A DNA stretch of 64,000 bases. Origin: Athripsodes cinereus (taxonomy: Eukaryota > Arthropoda > Insecta > Trichoptera > Leptoceridae). The stretch's first letter is position 1; each line of letters begins with the position of its first letter. Under the pieces are notes generated by a model, which had not been told where the DNA came from, searched no databases, and saw only the letters and a list, made by a program, of their open reading frames with translations. The DNA lies in assembly GCA_947579605.1 (NCBI GenBank), contig OX388312.1, positions 28,853,313 through 28,917,312 on the forward strand, written 5' to 3'. A program made the position numbers and the translations under genes. This document shows positions 12,415 to 23,925 of the stretch, piece after piece.

Positions 12415-12960
12415 ACATTGTATACAATACCTTTTGATAGTCTGTGACCATCTCAAGGACGCCGTGATTTATCCTGTACAGAAAGAAGCCTTTTTAACTT
12501 GCTCTTGTATGTTGTAGTAGACTGATACTGTCTCAGGTCCGTAGACAATATGTTCCAGGCAGAAACTCAGAATTTAGAAGTATTTGCTCTATTGGATTCT
12601 AGGAGTTTCTTAACAATAGTAGAAGCTGAATACAGTGGTCGCGTCGGAGTCTCTTCAAGGGGACAGAGCTCAGTGAGGCATATGAGTGACGTGACGCTCA
12701 AGGCCTTATGGACTGTTGGACACCATTTGAATTGCATTCTCTCTGGGACTCTCAGACGATGTGAATTTCTTATTAGTGGTGTAATGTAGTAGCACTTTTC
12801 CTTTCTGTAAATAGTCCCGATGGCAGCACTGAAGACCATCTGAAGAAGAATGAAAAATAATCTGGGGTGTTTTGAGATAAGTTTTTGTATGTATATGATT
12901 TTCATCAATAAGTGAAGAACTCCTATGTATAGTTCTTTATTCCTAAGTTATCAAGGATAA
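12415..12960 (-). pseudogene. LINE family D, reverse transcriptase C-terminus, decayed
   Basis: The minus strand resembles the region at 38095-38550 over its whole length. Both copies contain the C-terminal region of a non-LTR polyprotein (CPTVHKALSVTSL, then a segment ending SNRANTSKF) and both end at the same 3' tail (ATCACGGCGTCCTTGAGATGG). Stops and shifts break the frame. The rest of ORF2 is absent, as expected of 5'-truncated LINE copies. Confidence 0.65.
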
Positions 12961-13127
12961 TAAAGTCTTCATATTCATGGAGTCATTATCATTGTAAAAA
13001 TCATGCACTGAATCACGCAAGTAAGTGTTTGATATTAATATTTGCTTTGATTTATCAGTACACAACATTATACGAGTATGTCCATTCTAACATCTAAAAT
13101 CAATAATAAAACATACCTACACATTAA

Positions 13128-13786
13128 CCTGTAAAGGAGTACCAACGCACCGGTGCGTGCAAGAAATATTATGGGATCTGGAGTACGCACGCACCGGTGC
13201 GTTTGATCCAGTAATATTTAGGTATTCCCGCCAAATTCGTCAATTTCATCATTGGTCCAATCTGTCGGATGTACTTTACCAATCACAAGAAAAAAAATCA
13301 AAAATAGGCGTGTTTAGACCTTATTTATCGCCTATACAAAATGTCACGTGACCGCCGCTTGAAATACCTAGCCGTCACTCGCGGTTGCAAACCATTTTGC
13401 TGCGTGCGTTTGTGCGCTATGGGTGTTATTTTGTGGAGTGTTTTATGGATTTTTTTTACTTTTTTTGCTAATTCTGGACAGTTTAACTAGTTTTTAGTTC
13501 CTACATAAGTCCTTGTTAAAAACAAATAAAAATAAATATTTTTAATAATAATAAATATTCTTATGTTGAACCCATTGTTGACAATACCGGAGCAGACATT
13601 ACGTATCAAAATTGTTTTTGTTATATAACTCCGTTATTACTAATTTTGGAGAGTTGGTTCCTTAGAAACATTTATTCTAGGGATCATTTTCTATAACATG
13701 TGATAAAAAAATATTCAAAAAGTGAAAGTTGAATTAATTCACTCTGCTATACACTTTTATTTTTTCTTTATTCACTCACGGACAGG
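13128..13786. mobile_element. piggyBac-like non-autonomous element 1
   Basis: TTAA at 13124-13127 and 13787-13790 flank the element. The ends read CCTGTAAAGGAGT and, inverted, CCTGTCCGTGAGT. TTAA target sites and CC-starting ends are the hallmark of piggyBac. Near the left end a 17-bp inverted repeat (13144-13160 and 13187-13203) contains two copies of the palindrome ACGCACCGGTGCGT, probably subterminal binding sites. No transposase is encoded. Confidence 0.7.
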
Positions 13787-14376
13787 TTAACAGTTGTAAA
13801 TATATCAAAATAAATATTACCTACCACATGTTTGATTTTGTCATTTGTATGTCTCTTTATAAATTAAATTATGGAAAAATTCATTCTTCTACAATCTCGA
13901 TTATCCTATTTGTTAACCGAAAAACTTAGAAAGTAATCCTCTATCTAGCAGATAGCAGGGGCGCTTATTCGGGTATTTCATCGGAAAGTATGGTTAAATT
14001 TTTGCTTAGTTATTTAATTGTGTTATTTTTTTTAGTTATTTAATTGTCTTATTTTTCTTAGTTATTTTTCTTAGTATTGCCCGAGAACAGATTTTGGTCT
14101 AGTGGGGCAATATATTCCATAATGATGTTTTTATGTTATTTTTGTATGTAATATTTTTGGAAAATAAATAAATAAATAAAAATAAATAAAATAAAATAAA
14201 AATCTATATCATAAGATTATTTATGTTTAGAGATCTTTAAGTGCTTAAGAAAAAGGATTGTCTTCTTGCCCCTACTACCTATTGGGTGTGTGATAAATAT
14301 TATTTAAAATTTTGTTTTTTATGTATTGTTGAAAGGTTTGTATAAAAGTATATATTTTTGTGTATTGTATCACAAT

Positions 14377-14424
14377 CCTACTTCTAAAGATTCTCGCCAC
14401 AGGTGTGGGTGAAACGTTGAGTGA
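14377..14424 (+). ncRNA. Hammerhead-like motif, minimal type, degenerate
   Basis: CTAAAGA (14384-14390; one base off the CTGANGA core) is followed by a possible stem II (CCACA-GG-TGTGG), GAAA (14411-14414) and a loop-less stem III AC/GT (14414-14417). The predicted cleavage base is T14418. Stem I can form between TACTT (14379-14383) and GAGTG (14419-14423). The two-base stem III without a loop is typical of hammerheads described in Penelope-like elements. The lost core G makes this copy probably inactive. Confidence 0.4.
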
Positions 14425-14490
14425 TTTTTTTACTTTACTAGTTTTTTTTTACCCTCTTCCATAGATTGAGAAGTCTGTTCAAATGATAAA

Positions 14491-14742
14491 TCGTCGGTGA
14501 GCTGACAATACCTGCTATGTGCATTTCAGAAAAGTTTACAGGAGAGAGAAAAAACTTCTTGGAATTCGCATAAGATTGCACAGATGCCTACTATTGTTTT
14601 TATTAAAAAACTCCAATTATTATAAATTGTTCAGTCATCTGATATTGTCACATTGTGAGAAACGAGTATTAGAAGCAAATGGAACAAAAAAATGAATTTC
14701 GAAAAATATGTCAGATAGCAGGTATTGTCAGCTCACTGACGA
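14491..14742. mobile_element. MITE with 28-bp terminal inverted repeats
   Basis: Arm 14491-14518 (TCGTCGGTGAGCTGACAATA...) is the reverse complement of 14715-14742 with one mismatch. About 250 bp in all, no coding capacity. The superfamily is not assigned because no clear target duplication is visible. Confidence 0.65.
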
Positions 14743-15059
14743 AATACAATAAAGCAGTTTCTAATATTTTTGTATTAATTATAAAATTCTAGGTACAATA
14801 CAATGCTAAGTGTGCTGCAACAATTATATATTAAGTGTCCTTAAAGATATCTAATGATTGACCAATGAATTTCCTGGTATTGGTGATTAGTGAGATGATA
14901 ATAATCAACATTTTAAGATTTATTTAATCATTTAAAGAAGTGTTAATAAGAATTATTTCTGGTTGTAACGTTAATGACTTCTTCTAATAACGTACTAAGA
15001 TATTCAATGTGATCAAACGACGGTATTTGGTGGAAGTTCATGCTTACTTATTACTGCTG

Positions 15060-15285
15060 AACATAAGTTTCCCTCATATGTTTCCAGGCATCTCTGTCTT
15101 GAGCCTTCTGCAACTAGTCACCAGCTATTCTTCTAATGTCATCAGGCCATCATGTGGGAGGTCTTCCCCTACTCATTTTATCTTCACAGGTCTCCCTCCA
15201 CTCCACCACCTTTATTGTCCATCTTTGATCTTTAAGTCTAGCAACATGTCCATAACATGAAGTACCATAGCTTGAAGTTCATACT
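15060..15285 (-). pseudogene. LINE ORF2 C-terminal fragment (WSDDIRRIAG type)
   Basis: The minus strand, with several frame breaks, follows the familiar C-terminal end of an arthropod endonuclease-reverse transcriptase: HVARLKDQRW, then KVVEW, then RGRPPT, then WPDDIRRIAGD, then QKAQDRDAWKHMR. Only the last roughly 70 residues are present. Confidence 0.6.
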
Positions 15286-16075
15286 TTTTTTATTTAGTGT
15301 TTCCACAGTAACTTTATTACATCTCACCATAATCAGCTTTATGCTAGCTTGATATTAGTAATTGTATATAAACATATCTTCAAAATAAAATACAGTTACA
15401 CCAAAGATTAATATTACCGGGTTAGTTGGAAGACATCTCACAACGAATCATTAGTACGTACTATCAGATTAGGACCAGAGATAGTACAAACGATTCGTTA
15501 GTACGAATCTATAATATTAACTTTTCGCAAACAAATCATTGGTAAATTTACCAACAACTTATATTTTATTTTATTGAGTATTTTTCTCAGTGTAGGTTTT
15601 AAATAATTCTGAAGGCCTAAAGTTTTACAAGATTAGAGTTGTTGTTTAAGCATTACACTAATATGTTTGTACTCGAACTTGACAGTTGACACAATAGATA
15701 TAATAGTTATTAATCTTATTACCTTGAAGTACATAGTACAATAATATTACAATGTTTTTTTACTAAGTAGACACATAATAGGCTTTGTAATTAAATGTAA
15801 TTTTATTAGATTTACATAAATACACTTATTATTTACTGTACTTAATTGTATTCAGGTAGTTTATTTATTAAGATGCACATGCTAAGTGATGACTGCTTGA
15901 GAAGTCCTACTACGCCTAGGCATTATTAAAAATTAAAATACAATAAAACTGACCATGTGTGGGCAGGTCTTAGAGTAAAATTAATTTCATCTAAACGCAA
16001 TACAGTTTTTACTGCAAGGGCGTACGGGGTGGTAGATGGTATTTTTTTTTAAATAGGTACATATTGTATCTAGAT
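15286..16075. other. Intergenic DNA, little recognised
   Basis: Contains GGGTTAGTTGGAAGACATC at 15420-15438, the start of a decayed LINE B 3' tail, and a short inverted repeat (GTACTATC at 15461-15468 with GATAGTAC at 15481-15488). Otherwise AT-rich without coding signal. Confidence 0.35.
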
Positions 16076-16079
16076 AATA

Positions 16080-16200
16080 CACACAAATCGAGCTACTTCC
16101 AAACTAAGATATGAATCTTGTACTATGGGTACTAACGCGACACACATTATTATGTACAATGCACTAAGCACACACATATGTTACACCCAGACCCAGGACA
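16080..16200 (-). repeat. Dispersed repeat family G
   Basis: The words ATCGAGCTACTTCC, ATATGAATCTTG and TATGGGTACTAACGCGAC recur in the same order at 41190-41260. Read on the minus strand the unit is GTTAGTACCCATA, then CAAGATTCATAT, then a GATTTGTGTG end, which looks like a retroelement 3' region. No coding part. Confidence 0.5.
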
Positions 16201-16738
16201 ATAATAATTGTCTAATAACTACAGCAATCGTAAAAATGTGGTTTGCGCAATAGTCGGTCTAATACTAGCTTATTTCCTGTTCATAATATTGTAAATAGGA
16301 TATTTTTTTACACTTTGACATAGTGCTAAAGGGATCCTTTACATCCTTTTAGTACTGAAGAAAAAGAATTTATGTGTCAATATATATTGTATTGTGTCTT
16401 GACTTTTCAATTCCTTTTTGTTGTATTATTGTAATGTTGATGAACCCAAGAATATGATGGTGACCTATTCATGTGAATATAAAGACAGTTTATATGAATA
16501 ATATCAAAATCTCTTCAATAACTCAAGGATCAAATTTACAAGGATGGCCGCGTTCTGATTTAGAGAAGGTAACTGGCGTTAATGGATGAGTCTGGACTTA
16601 GTTTTCCATTTTCTCTACCTATCCCACAAAAAATGCGACGCGATAAGATAGATATTTAAATTATTTGACGAAAATCAAAGATTTTATTTTCACGTTAAAT
16701 TATTTTATGAATGTAAATTTATCGATGTAGGTATTTTT
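16200..16738. other. Intergenic DNA, nothing recognised
   Basis: No open frame or shared repeat identified. Confidence 0.35.
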
Positions 16739-16992
16739 ATCCCGTGGAGCACCCGGTAAAGAATTGGTCTCCCACTCTTCTCCATAAGTTTTCGAGTGTC
16801 CTGTAAAAGGCAGGTGTTCGAAAAAATAAGACATTTTACATCTCAAATTCGGCGATGAGGTTTGCCACCAATCCGGAATGTCTTAATTTTATATTGGCAC
16901 GGAGAAGACAGCTTGCATGTTTTATATGCAGCTGGTCTGCTGGCTACCCCACTTGTGGGATATGCCGTGATGGTATAGTAGTAGTAGTAGTA
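16739..16992 (+). mobile_element. SINE A, full-length copy
   Basis: About 250 bp. The head (GTGGAGCACCCGGTAAAGA, then TTTTCGAGTGTCC about 45 bases later) resembles the A box and B box of a tRNA gene, so transcription by RNA polymerase III is likely. The body contains GCGATGAGG and GGAGAAGACAGCTTGCATG. The 3' end is GGCTACCCCACTTGTGGG, ATATGCCGTGATGGTATAG, then (TAG)n. It is very similar to the copy at 60251-60500. Confidence 0.8.
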
Positions 16993-18000
16993 TTTTTACA
17001 ATAATTAACCATTGTATGAGGTCATATATGTAAATTTAACACATGCAACTACCATATTTTATGAATGTATTTGCTTCTCTCGACTAGAGGGACATCAAAG
17101 GAAAGGAGTCAAAAGATTCCACATGGAGGTTATGTGGTTTTTGGCTAGCCAGCCCCTCAGGCCCTCAGGCTGCCCACTATGGCACCTCCGGTGTGGACGA
17201 GATTCGTTGATTGTAGAATTTGGATAATACAAGTGGAAGTCCCCAGATTTCTGCACTATTCGAGTGGTCGGTGGGACTTCTTTAATTTTCCGGTTAATGA
17301 AAGTCTAAAAATTACCTATCTTTAACAGAAAAGCATTTATGTACAGCAAATCAAATACCCAAAATGATAATTTGCAATTGATGAATGCTTCTATTTTTAT
17401 TGTTCTTATAAATTGTAATAAATCATTATTAATCACTTAGATATTAATAATTATGTTATTTACATAATATATCTTTATCATGATTGACAGAGGATCAAAT
17501 CAACATATTTTTTTTTCAATATTCAATTATAATTATATATCTTCATATTTAAATAATGATTTAAATACGTATCTACATAATAATATATAATATAACATGC
17601 AATTAGGTACTACACACATATACCTGCATTATGTTCATCTTGGTAATTTCCACATTTGGAATTTCTAGGTAGTAAAGACAATTTAATACCATGTGGTAAA
17701 AAAGTCACGCAATTTTGTGTTATAATGAAGAATGGTAATATAATTTTAACAAGTAAATTGATTTTGACGTAATAATAAAGTCAAATACTTAGGTACTTAA
17801 AAATTTCTTTTTTAATAGGAATAAGTAGGTTTGTAATTTGATTGATATTATCATGGAAAATTAGATTAAAGCAATAGAATTATTAAGGAAAAATCGAAGG
17901 TTAGTGTGTATTTTCCAGAAAAGCTTAGATAAGATTAAAAAAAACTAAGATATGTCCTATACCTATGGTTTTATTTGTTATTATTTCATCTGTACTATTT
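16993..18000. other. Intergenic DNA, nothing recognised
   Basis: AT-rich, with an open stretch at 17012-17227 whose product resembles no family I know and which has no supporting context. Confidence 0.35.
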
Positions 18001-18029
18001 AATTTTTTCACATGAAAGTGAAACTCGAA

Positions 18030-18085
18030 AACACATGGTCTTCTGGCTACCCCACTTGTGGGATATGCCGTGATGGGATGGGATG
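18030..18085 (+). mobile_element. SINE A, 3' end only
   Basis: CTGGCTACCCCACTTGTGGG, then ATATGCCGTGATGG, followed by a GGATGGGAT microsatellite-like tail. The head is missing. Confidence 0.6.
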
Positions 18086-18508
18086 GATGGGAATATTCAT
18101 CATAATTATTTGTAATGTAATAATATGAAGTAGTAGAATTTAGTCCATTAGATTAGAATCCAATCTCTCTTAGTTGTACCGACTTTGATAGTCATTTTGA
18201 CGTAACAATTTAGGTACCTACCTACATAATGAAGTAAAAGTGACACTAATGATAAATCAATTTATTTATAGACTTTACTTTAGGTAAGTACTTACTGAGT
18301 ACTTATTTCTCGTAGATAGTAGAATATACACCTAGAGCACACTACTTATTCATGGGTAGGTACTTAATAGGTATCTATAGTTATAATATTACTATCTCAT
18401 TGCTGGTGTGTGAAGAACATGTCATTATACTTTCTATCTGAGCGACCTATAATAACATAATAAATATTGTCATTGCGTATTTAAAATGACGCATGTGAAT
18501 AAATAAAT

Positions 18509-18900
18509 GTAATGACATTTCTCGAATAAACTGCTTATTTTTTTGATTAATGACATTTCTCGAATAAACTGCTTGTTATTTTTTATTAATGACATTTCTC
18601 GAATAAACTGCTTATTATTTTTGATTAATGACATTTCTCGAATAAACTGCTTGTTATTTTTTATTAATGACATTTCTCGAATAAACTGCTTATTATTTTT
18701 GATTAATGACATTTCTCGAATAAACTGCTTATTATTTTTGATTAATGACATTTCTCGAATAAACTGCTTGTTATTTTTTATTAATGACATTTCTCGAATA
18801 CACTGCTTATTATTTTTGATTAATGACATTTCTCGAATAAACTGCTTATTATTTTTGATAAGTGACATTTCTCGAATAAACTGCTTATTATTTTTGATTC
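18509..18900. repeat. 39-bp minisatellite, ten copies
   Basis: Unit about TAATGACATTTCTCGAATAA, ACTGCTTATTATTTTTGAT. TGACATTTCTCG recurs at 18513, 18551, 18590, 18629, 18668, 18707, 18746, 18785, 18824 and 18863; nine spacings are 39 bp except the first (38). Two unit types differ at CTTATTATTTTTG versus CTTGTTATTTTTT, in the order A G A G A A G A A A. Because 39 is three times 13, both strands stay open through the array, giving 13-residue repeats; I regard this as a side effect, not a gene. Confidence 0.95.
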
Positions 18901-19194
18901 CTATTTGTATTTTATTCTTCGTCATTTTGTTGTTTTTGTCTTGGTCCAACTGTGTTGTGAATGAGAAATTTTATTTATTTTTTTATATTGTATAATATGT
19001 GAGAAGCTGACGCCGCGGATTTATTAATAAATAAATAAATAAAATATTGTGATACTATTTTTAAAGCAAATATTTAAACTGATTAATTTAAAAATAATAT
19101 CACATGCCAATCACAAGTTCAAACAATAATTTTAATAATCTAGGGTTTGTGCGTTCACATTGTGAAAATACATTTTTAACATTGGTAATATTAA

Positions 19195-19345
19195 CACAAA
19201 ACAATGTTAACTTCTCACTATATAATTGATTTTATTAACTCAAGAACTCGAAAAAAAGAGGACTCGTTTTCTTGAAAATGACGAAAGAACTCGAGATTAA
19301 AAAATCAATAGTGAAAAGTTAATAGTGTTTTGTATTACCTAATAA
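19195..19345. repeat. Imperfect foldback
   Basis: ACACAAAACAATGTTAACTT on the left pairs imperfectly with AAGTTAATAGTGTTTTGTAT on the right, with CTCAAGAACTCG against CGAGTTCTTTCG reading inside. Probably an old inverted-repeat element. Confidence 0.45.
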
Positions 19346-20395
19346 TATCAAATATTGTTAAGTACCTGAGAATAAGAGGGTTCCATTTAACAAAAACAAA
19401 AATCAGAGAAAAATGGAATTGAAGTTTCGAAGACTCTTTACATATTTTAAAATCTGTACCTGAGAGCCATTAGAACTCAAGTGCATTTTTGACAAAAATG
19501 CTAAAGTTACGAAAAAAGTGAAAATAACACATTAGTTGTGAGTCTTAAGTACAGAAATGCTTAGGGTCTATACAATAGTATCTATGTAATAAGCTAGTAA
19601 AATGGTGTGATTTTTTCGATTAAAAAATTGAATTTGAAAATGGCATTTTAGTACTTAAGACTAAATAGCTCTCAGATACAGAAATATTTGTACAATGAAT
19701 TCATACATTCTAGTGATTTTTGAAATGGAACGCAATGTTGGAAATACCTTAATATAATTTTATTTAAAAAAAGTGTTGAAATATTTTTATTACATAGTGT
19801 TTTTAGACGTATTGAAAATCAGATGTTACTTTATTATCTTCGTGAAATAAAAGCTATGCCAATTCGTAGTGTTTTTTTTATGTTTAGAATTAAAGAGTAG
19901 GTTAGTTGGAATGCTTATCATGAAAAAACAACAACAAAAAAATTGTTACTTGGCACCCTCTTGCTCTCAGGTGACGATATGTTTACACATTTAATGTCTT
20001 AATGAACACTTTTTTAAGAGCATCCCTAAATAAAAGTATTCGCACATGCGTCATTTTGAATATGCGACGACGATATAACATTATATGAACTGCTACGATG
20101 TATAGAACTATTGATGTAGGTACTATTTTCTATATAAAAGTGAACGTTGCTGTTGTGAATGTCAAGATGAAGTTCAATAGCATTGTATATTATGCAATAC
20201 ATTGCATGGGTATTGATTTTATAAAATTATTAATGACTCATTATTGTTTGCACATTGTAAGGTAGTAATTGCTGATTTAACGAGGTATTTTAGGTAGTCA
20301 TTTGGATGAGGTAATTTATAGTCATTTGAGATCTATCTATACATTTTTTTTGAAAGAACCTCTACAAATCAGGATATCTCAGGAGTCTTCGACCC
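19346..20395. other. Intergenic DNA, nothing firm
   Basis: A CTATATAAAAGTG at about 20131-20143 looks like a TATA box, but no LTR pair or gene follows. No coding signal. Confidence 0.3.
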
Positions 20396-20779
20396 CTGGT
20401 CTATTTATTTATTTCTTAATAAATAACAATTTACATACCTACATACTTTATTGATGCTGCCCAACTAGGTAGATCCTGTACTAGGGCAAACATCTCACAA
20501 ACATATCAATCATATATACAAACATATACACAATTACAAAAAGCATTCATCTCCTACATAATACACAGTCACATTCATAACAAGAAAATACTGCACTGTA
20601 AACTGTCCATACATGAAATAATACACAAACAAACCATTTCTCCATATAAAATAAGAAAAAAAACAATATATCCCTCGACCATACACATCACAAATCCCAC
20701 ACCACATATTAACACACGTACATCACCCCACACAAAACAAATCACGGAACAAATCCCAAAATATCTTGTATTGTCTCCA

Positions 20780-21110
20780 GTGGAAGATCAGACACTTAGC
20801 CATAACATGCTCTTCTAAATTCAACAAAAACAGTGGTTTCTCTAATATTTAGGGGCATGATGTTAAACAACCTAGGTGCCATGCACATAAACTGTCGCTG
20901 TCCGAACACTGTAGACTGTAGACATGAATAAGGTAAGACTAATTTTTTTTTTGATTTTCTATGGTTCCAGTGTTCCAGGTTCCAGGTACGTAAACAAGCT
21001 AATTTTAATAATTTTTTATTACTCAATAATATACTTGCACTATAAATCTTGTTTTTATGGTGCATTGCTAATGCAATTAAAAAAAATGCAGACACATAGT
21101 TGACAAATCG
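20780..21110 (-). pseudogene. LINE ORF2 C-terminal fragment
   Basis: The minus strand encodes a 99-residue open stretch with LPYSCLQSTVFGQRQFMCMA, then PRLFNIMPLNIRE, then FRRAC. This is the shape of a non-LTR polyprotein C-terminus (a region ending in W/F-N-x-LP-x-x-I-R and a final short helix). The 3' side (20395-20780) is rich in CACA and ACATA without coding content and probably is its 3' UTR. Confidence 0.5.
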
Positions 21111-21736
21111 ACACGAATTTTCAACTACATAAATGTAATTTATTACCTTGTTTTTTAGGCATACTGAGTGTTAGAGAAAAAAATCTATGTTTTTTTTACA
21201 TTGAAGGAGACTCACCGTCCACTTGAATACCGCAGAAGTCTGGGGACTGGGGTATTTACATAAGCATAAATATTTTATTTATTTATTTATTCACAATCAT
21301 ACACCAACAAGCACAACATAAAGATTATACAATGTAACAATGGCAATAATAATTATGTGGAGATGGAAATAAAGAAAAAGGTACCAATTGAAAAATAATG
21401 GATTGAATAAAGTTGAATTAAATTAACATTATGTCAGAGCATGTCGCTTGTTCACAGCACTGTCAGTTTTAAATAAAACGGTTTATGGAGATTTTGTTTT
21501 ATTTATTATGATATAATATGTACCTTAATATACGCTTCTTCAACTTACGTTAAATAGGAGATTATTTATTTGTAAAACACCAACGATTATATTATTATTT
21601 TTAAATCCTCGTTTCAATTTCTATTTTTATGTACGGAACAAGGGAGCACCTGATATTTATTCTAGGAGGCAGCTAAGCTTAGCTCCCTCTCCTCTCCGAA
21701 TAAATTTTTGTCACGGAATGTAATGATTCGAGTTCC

Positions 21737-22030
21737 GTCCAGTGGTCTCGAATGTCATTGTGCATTGTAGAGCTATCCACTAAAATCGGTATACCTGTTT
21801 GTAGCCAGAATCGAAATATGACAAAAAAATTACAATATTCACATATTCACTCCAAAATGATATGATGAGTCTTACTTTTCTAATAATTCGGTTTCATATT
21901 AAAATTTTCGAAAAAGTATAAGAATATGTAATATTTCAAAAACTCCTCGCTTTTCTTACAGAATATTATATCAATACCATAATTTAAAATTATTAATACC
22001 GAAAAATCGGTAGGTTCGAGACCACTGGAC
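21737..22030. mobile_element. Short element with 16-bp terminal inverted repeats
   Basis: GTCCAGTGGTCTCGAA at 21737-21752 is exactly inverted at 22015-22030, 294 bp apart. No coding capacity. The CAGTGG ends recall hAT elements but I could not find an 8-bp target duplication. Confidence 0.6.
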
Positions 22031-22084
22031 TTGCGTCATATTGTTAAACTAACTTATTGCCTAACTATCTCTATTCCCTGGGCG

Positions 22085-22712
22085 TCAGCCAAAGAAGTAT
22101 TATAAAGATAATTCTTAAAAAACCTATGGACCACCCAACCTCAGAACTTTTTAAAGAATTTCTGGTGCCCACATTGGATAATATTTAAAAGAGAAAGGCA
22201 GTGTCTCAGGTTTGTAAAGAGTATTTTGTACAAAAACTCCACTCGCCGGATGATATTAGTGCGTGTCCAAGACTGGGAGGCCTAATTATAAGGTACCTCC
22301 CAGAAAAACATCTGCTGGACAACACCACTATACTCATTTGGGTGTTGTGTGGTACAATAAGCTGGACAAAAAATCTAAGTATGATTCTACAAAAAAAATT
22401 CAGAGTTTTAAATTGACTCTGAAAGATATTTTTAAATAGCTGTTCAACTGCTCTGTTGTTGAGTTTTGTTAAGAAACTGTATTTGGTTGCTGTTTGTATT
22501 GTGGATGTGTTTGTTTTTGTTGTTGTTTGGTGAGCGCTATTGTTTTATCTAAATTATAAAAAATATGTTTAAACCCTCAAAGCACGAGCACTGCTCAATT
22601 TTGAGGGTCAAATATGTAATTAATGTGTTTTTTTTTAGTAATAAGGTGTGTATGTAATATTATTAAATTGTAAATTTTATTTTAATAAAAAATATTTGAA
22701 TTTGAAAAAAAA
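22085..22712 (+). pseudogene. LINE ORF2 C-terminus with 3' UTR and poly(A)
   Basis: One frame reads QRSIIKIILKKPMDHPTSEL, then FKEFLVPTLDNI, a stop, then SQVCKEYF, in the style of a non-LTR reverse transcriptase C-terminal end. A stem-loop follows in the 3' part (ACCCTCAAA around 22574 pairing with TTTTGAGGGT around 22600). The copy ends with AATAAA at 22684-22689 and a run of A at 22703-22712, consistent with a reverse-transcribed 3' end. Family not assigned. Confidence 0.5.
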
Positions 22713-23094
22713 AACGTCGGAGGACTAGTGTACTTCTTAATGCTAAAATATGATGTAACGGTGAAGGGCAGATTTATTAATTTTTAAACATTAATCTAGC
22801 TATAGATATGTAATTATGTGCATGCATTTATAAAATAGCTTTACCAATCACAATTTTATTATTCACATCATAAACAGCTGTCAAAGTTAATAAAATAAGC
22901 TTTCGTAAGTATGAAAAGCTTTTACAACATTTACAAGGTAATTAAGAACAAATTTTAAATGCGTTTTATGTTTAATGCATTCGTCACATCATTTACATAC
23001 ATATGAGAATTGATTTAATTCTACATTGTATAATAGTTACAACATAAATACACAGTATAAAAACGTTAAAATCTTTAAAAGTTAACAGCTTGAA

Positions 23095-23165
23095 TTCAGC
23101 GGTGAGATGGGTCACCCATACACCACTTGTGAGAGATGCTGTGATAGTATAGATAATTCTTTTCT
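23095..23165 (+). mobile_element. SINE A, 3' part
   Basis: AGCGGTGAGATGGGTCACCC, then CACCACTTGTGAGAGATGC, then TGTGATAGTATAG: a shortened and diverged SINE 3' end directly next to an RTE LINE 3' end on the other strand. Confidence 0.5.
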
Positions 23166-23167
23166 AT

Positions 23168-23440
23168 TCTATATCCTCATGTCATATCCCAAGTGGGGTA
23201 AGCAAAGAAAACGGAACCCCATATCGATCTGCATACTTCTTTCGCTTCTTCTACTTTCATACAATTTCTCATGCACGCACGTCGATATCTCTTACTTAAC
23301 TCACGGCCGTTCTTGAGAATTTGATTTACGTGATCAAACCACGTGGATCTCGGACGCCCGCACTTTCTCACATCCCTTCTTTCAGATAGATAAGTATATC
23401 CTATTTTTCATCCATTCCTCATCCATTCGTTCCACATTAT
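23168..23440 (-). pseudogene. RTE-like LINE, ORF2 C-terminus and 3' end
   Basis: The minus strand encodes RKCGRPRSTWFDHVNQIL, then ACMRNCMKVEEAKEVCRS, and ends GSVFFAYPTWDMT. This is the well-known C-terminal end of arthropod RTE-type endonuclease-reverse transcriptases. After the stop the 3' end runs TACCCCACTTGGGATATGAC, ATGAGGATATAG. 5'-truncated. Confidence 0.75.
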
Positions 23441-23559
23441 AAAATAGATAATCTTTTTTATAATTCAATGCACAGAGTGCGAGTTTATTCCCAAACAAAC
23501 AAAAAAATACTTAATCGTACCTACTTGAAAAAAAAACAAAACTACTATATACTAAAACA

Positions 23560-23750
23560 TCATGGCTAATCCCACAAGGGGTTGCCAACAGAGCAGCCGC
23601 CCGTTATTAACATGTAAACTGTCATCTTCGTGACAACAAATTGTGAAAAAATTCAGGATCGGTTGAATACACCTGATCGCTGAATTTAAGATGTAAAATG
23701 TGTTTTATTTTCAAACCCCTGTCTTTTACAACGACACCTTAAAATAACAG
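23560..23750 (-). mobile_element. SINE A copy
   Basis: Minus-strand match to the SINE 3' end and body: ATCCCACAAGGGGTTGCCAA, then TAACATGTAAACTGTCATC, then CACCTGATCGCTGAATTTAA, and a trace of the head (GTCTTTTACAACGACACC). Confidence 0.65.
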
Positions 23751-23925
23751 AAAGTAAAAGTACCTACTTACCTACGTATGTATGTTTTATTGTTTGATAA
23801 TATTATGTTGAGGTACAATCAAGGACTTTATGTTTATATTACAGCTTCCCTTTTGCATAAGCCGACAATGTTGTAAATTAGGTCAATAAAGCATTACTCA
23901 CCTGTAAATTTTCTAAGAAATAATA

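Noticed and set aside
13340..13490. Short ORF starting MSRDRRLKYLAVTRGC
   Set aside because: Lies inside the piggyBac-like element, resembles no transposase, no support.
18509..18900. CRISPR array
   Set aside because: Units are adjacent with no unique spacers, in a eukaryotic genome.
18470..18995. Overlapping long ORFs on both strands with 13-residue repeats
   Set aside because: Produced by a 39-bp tandem repeat without stops; no start context, no non-repeat domain.
21737..22030. hAT assignment from CAGTGG ends
   Set aside because: The 8 bases on each side differ, so only the inverted repeat is claimed.
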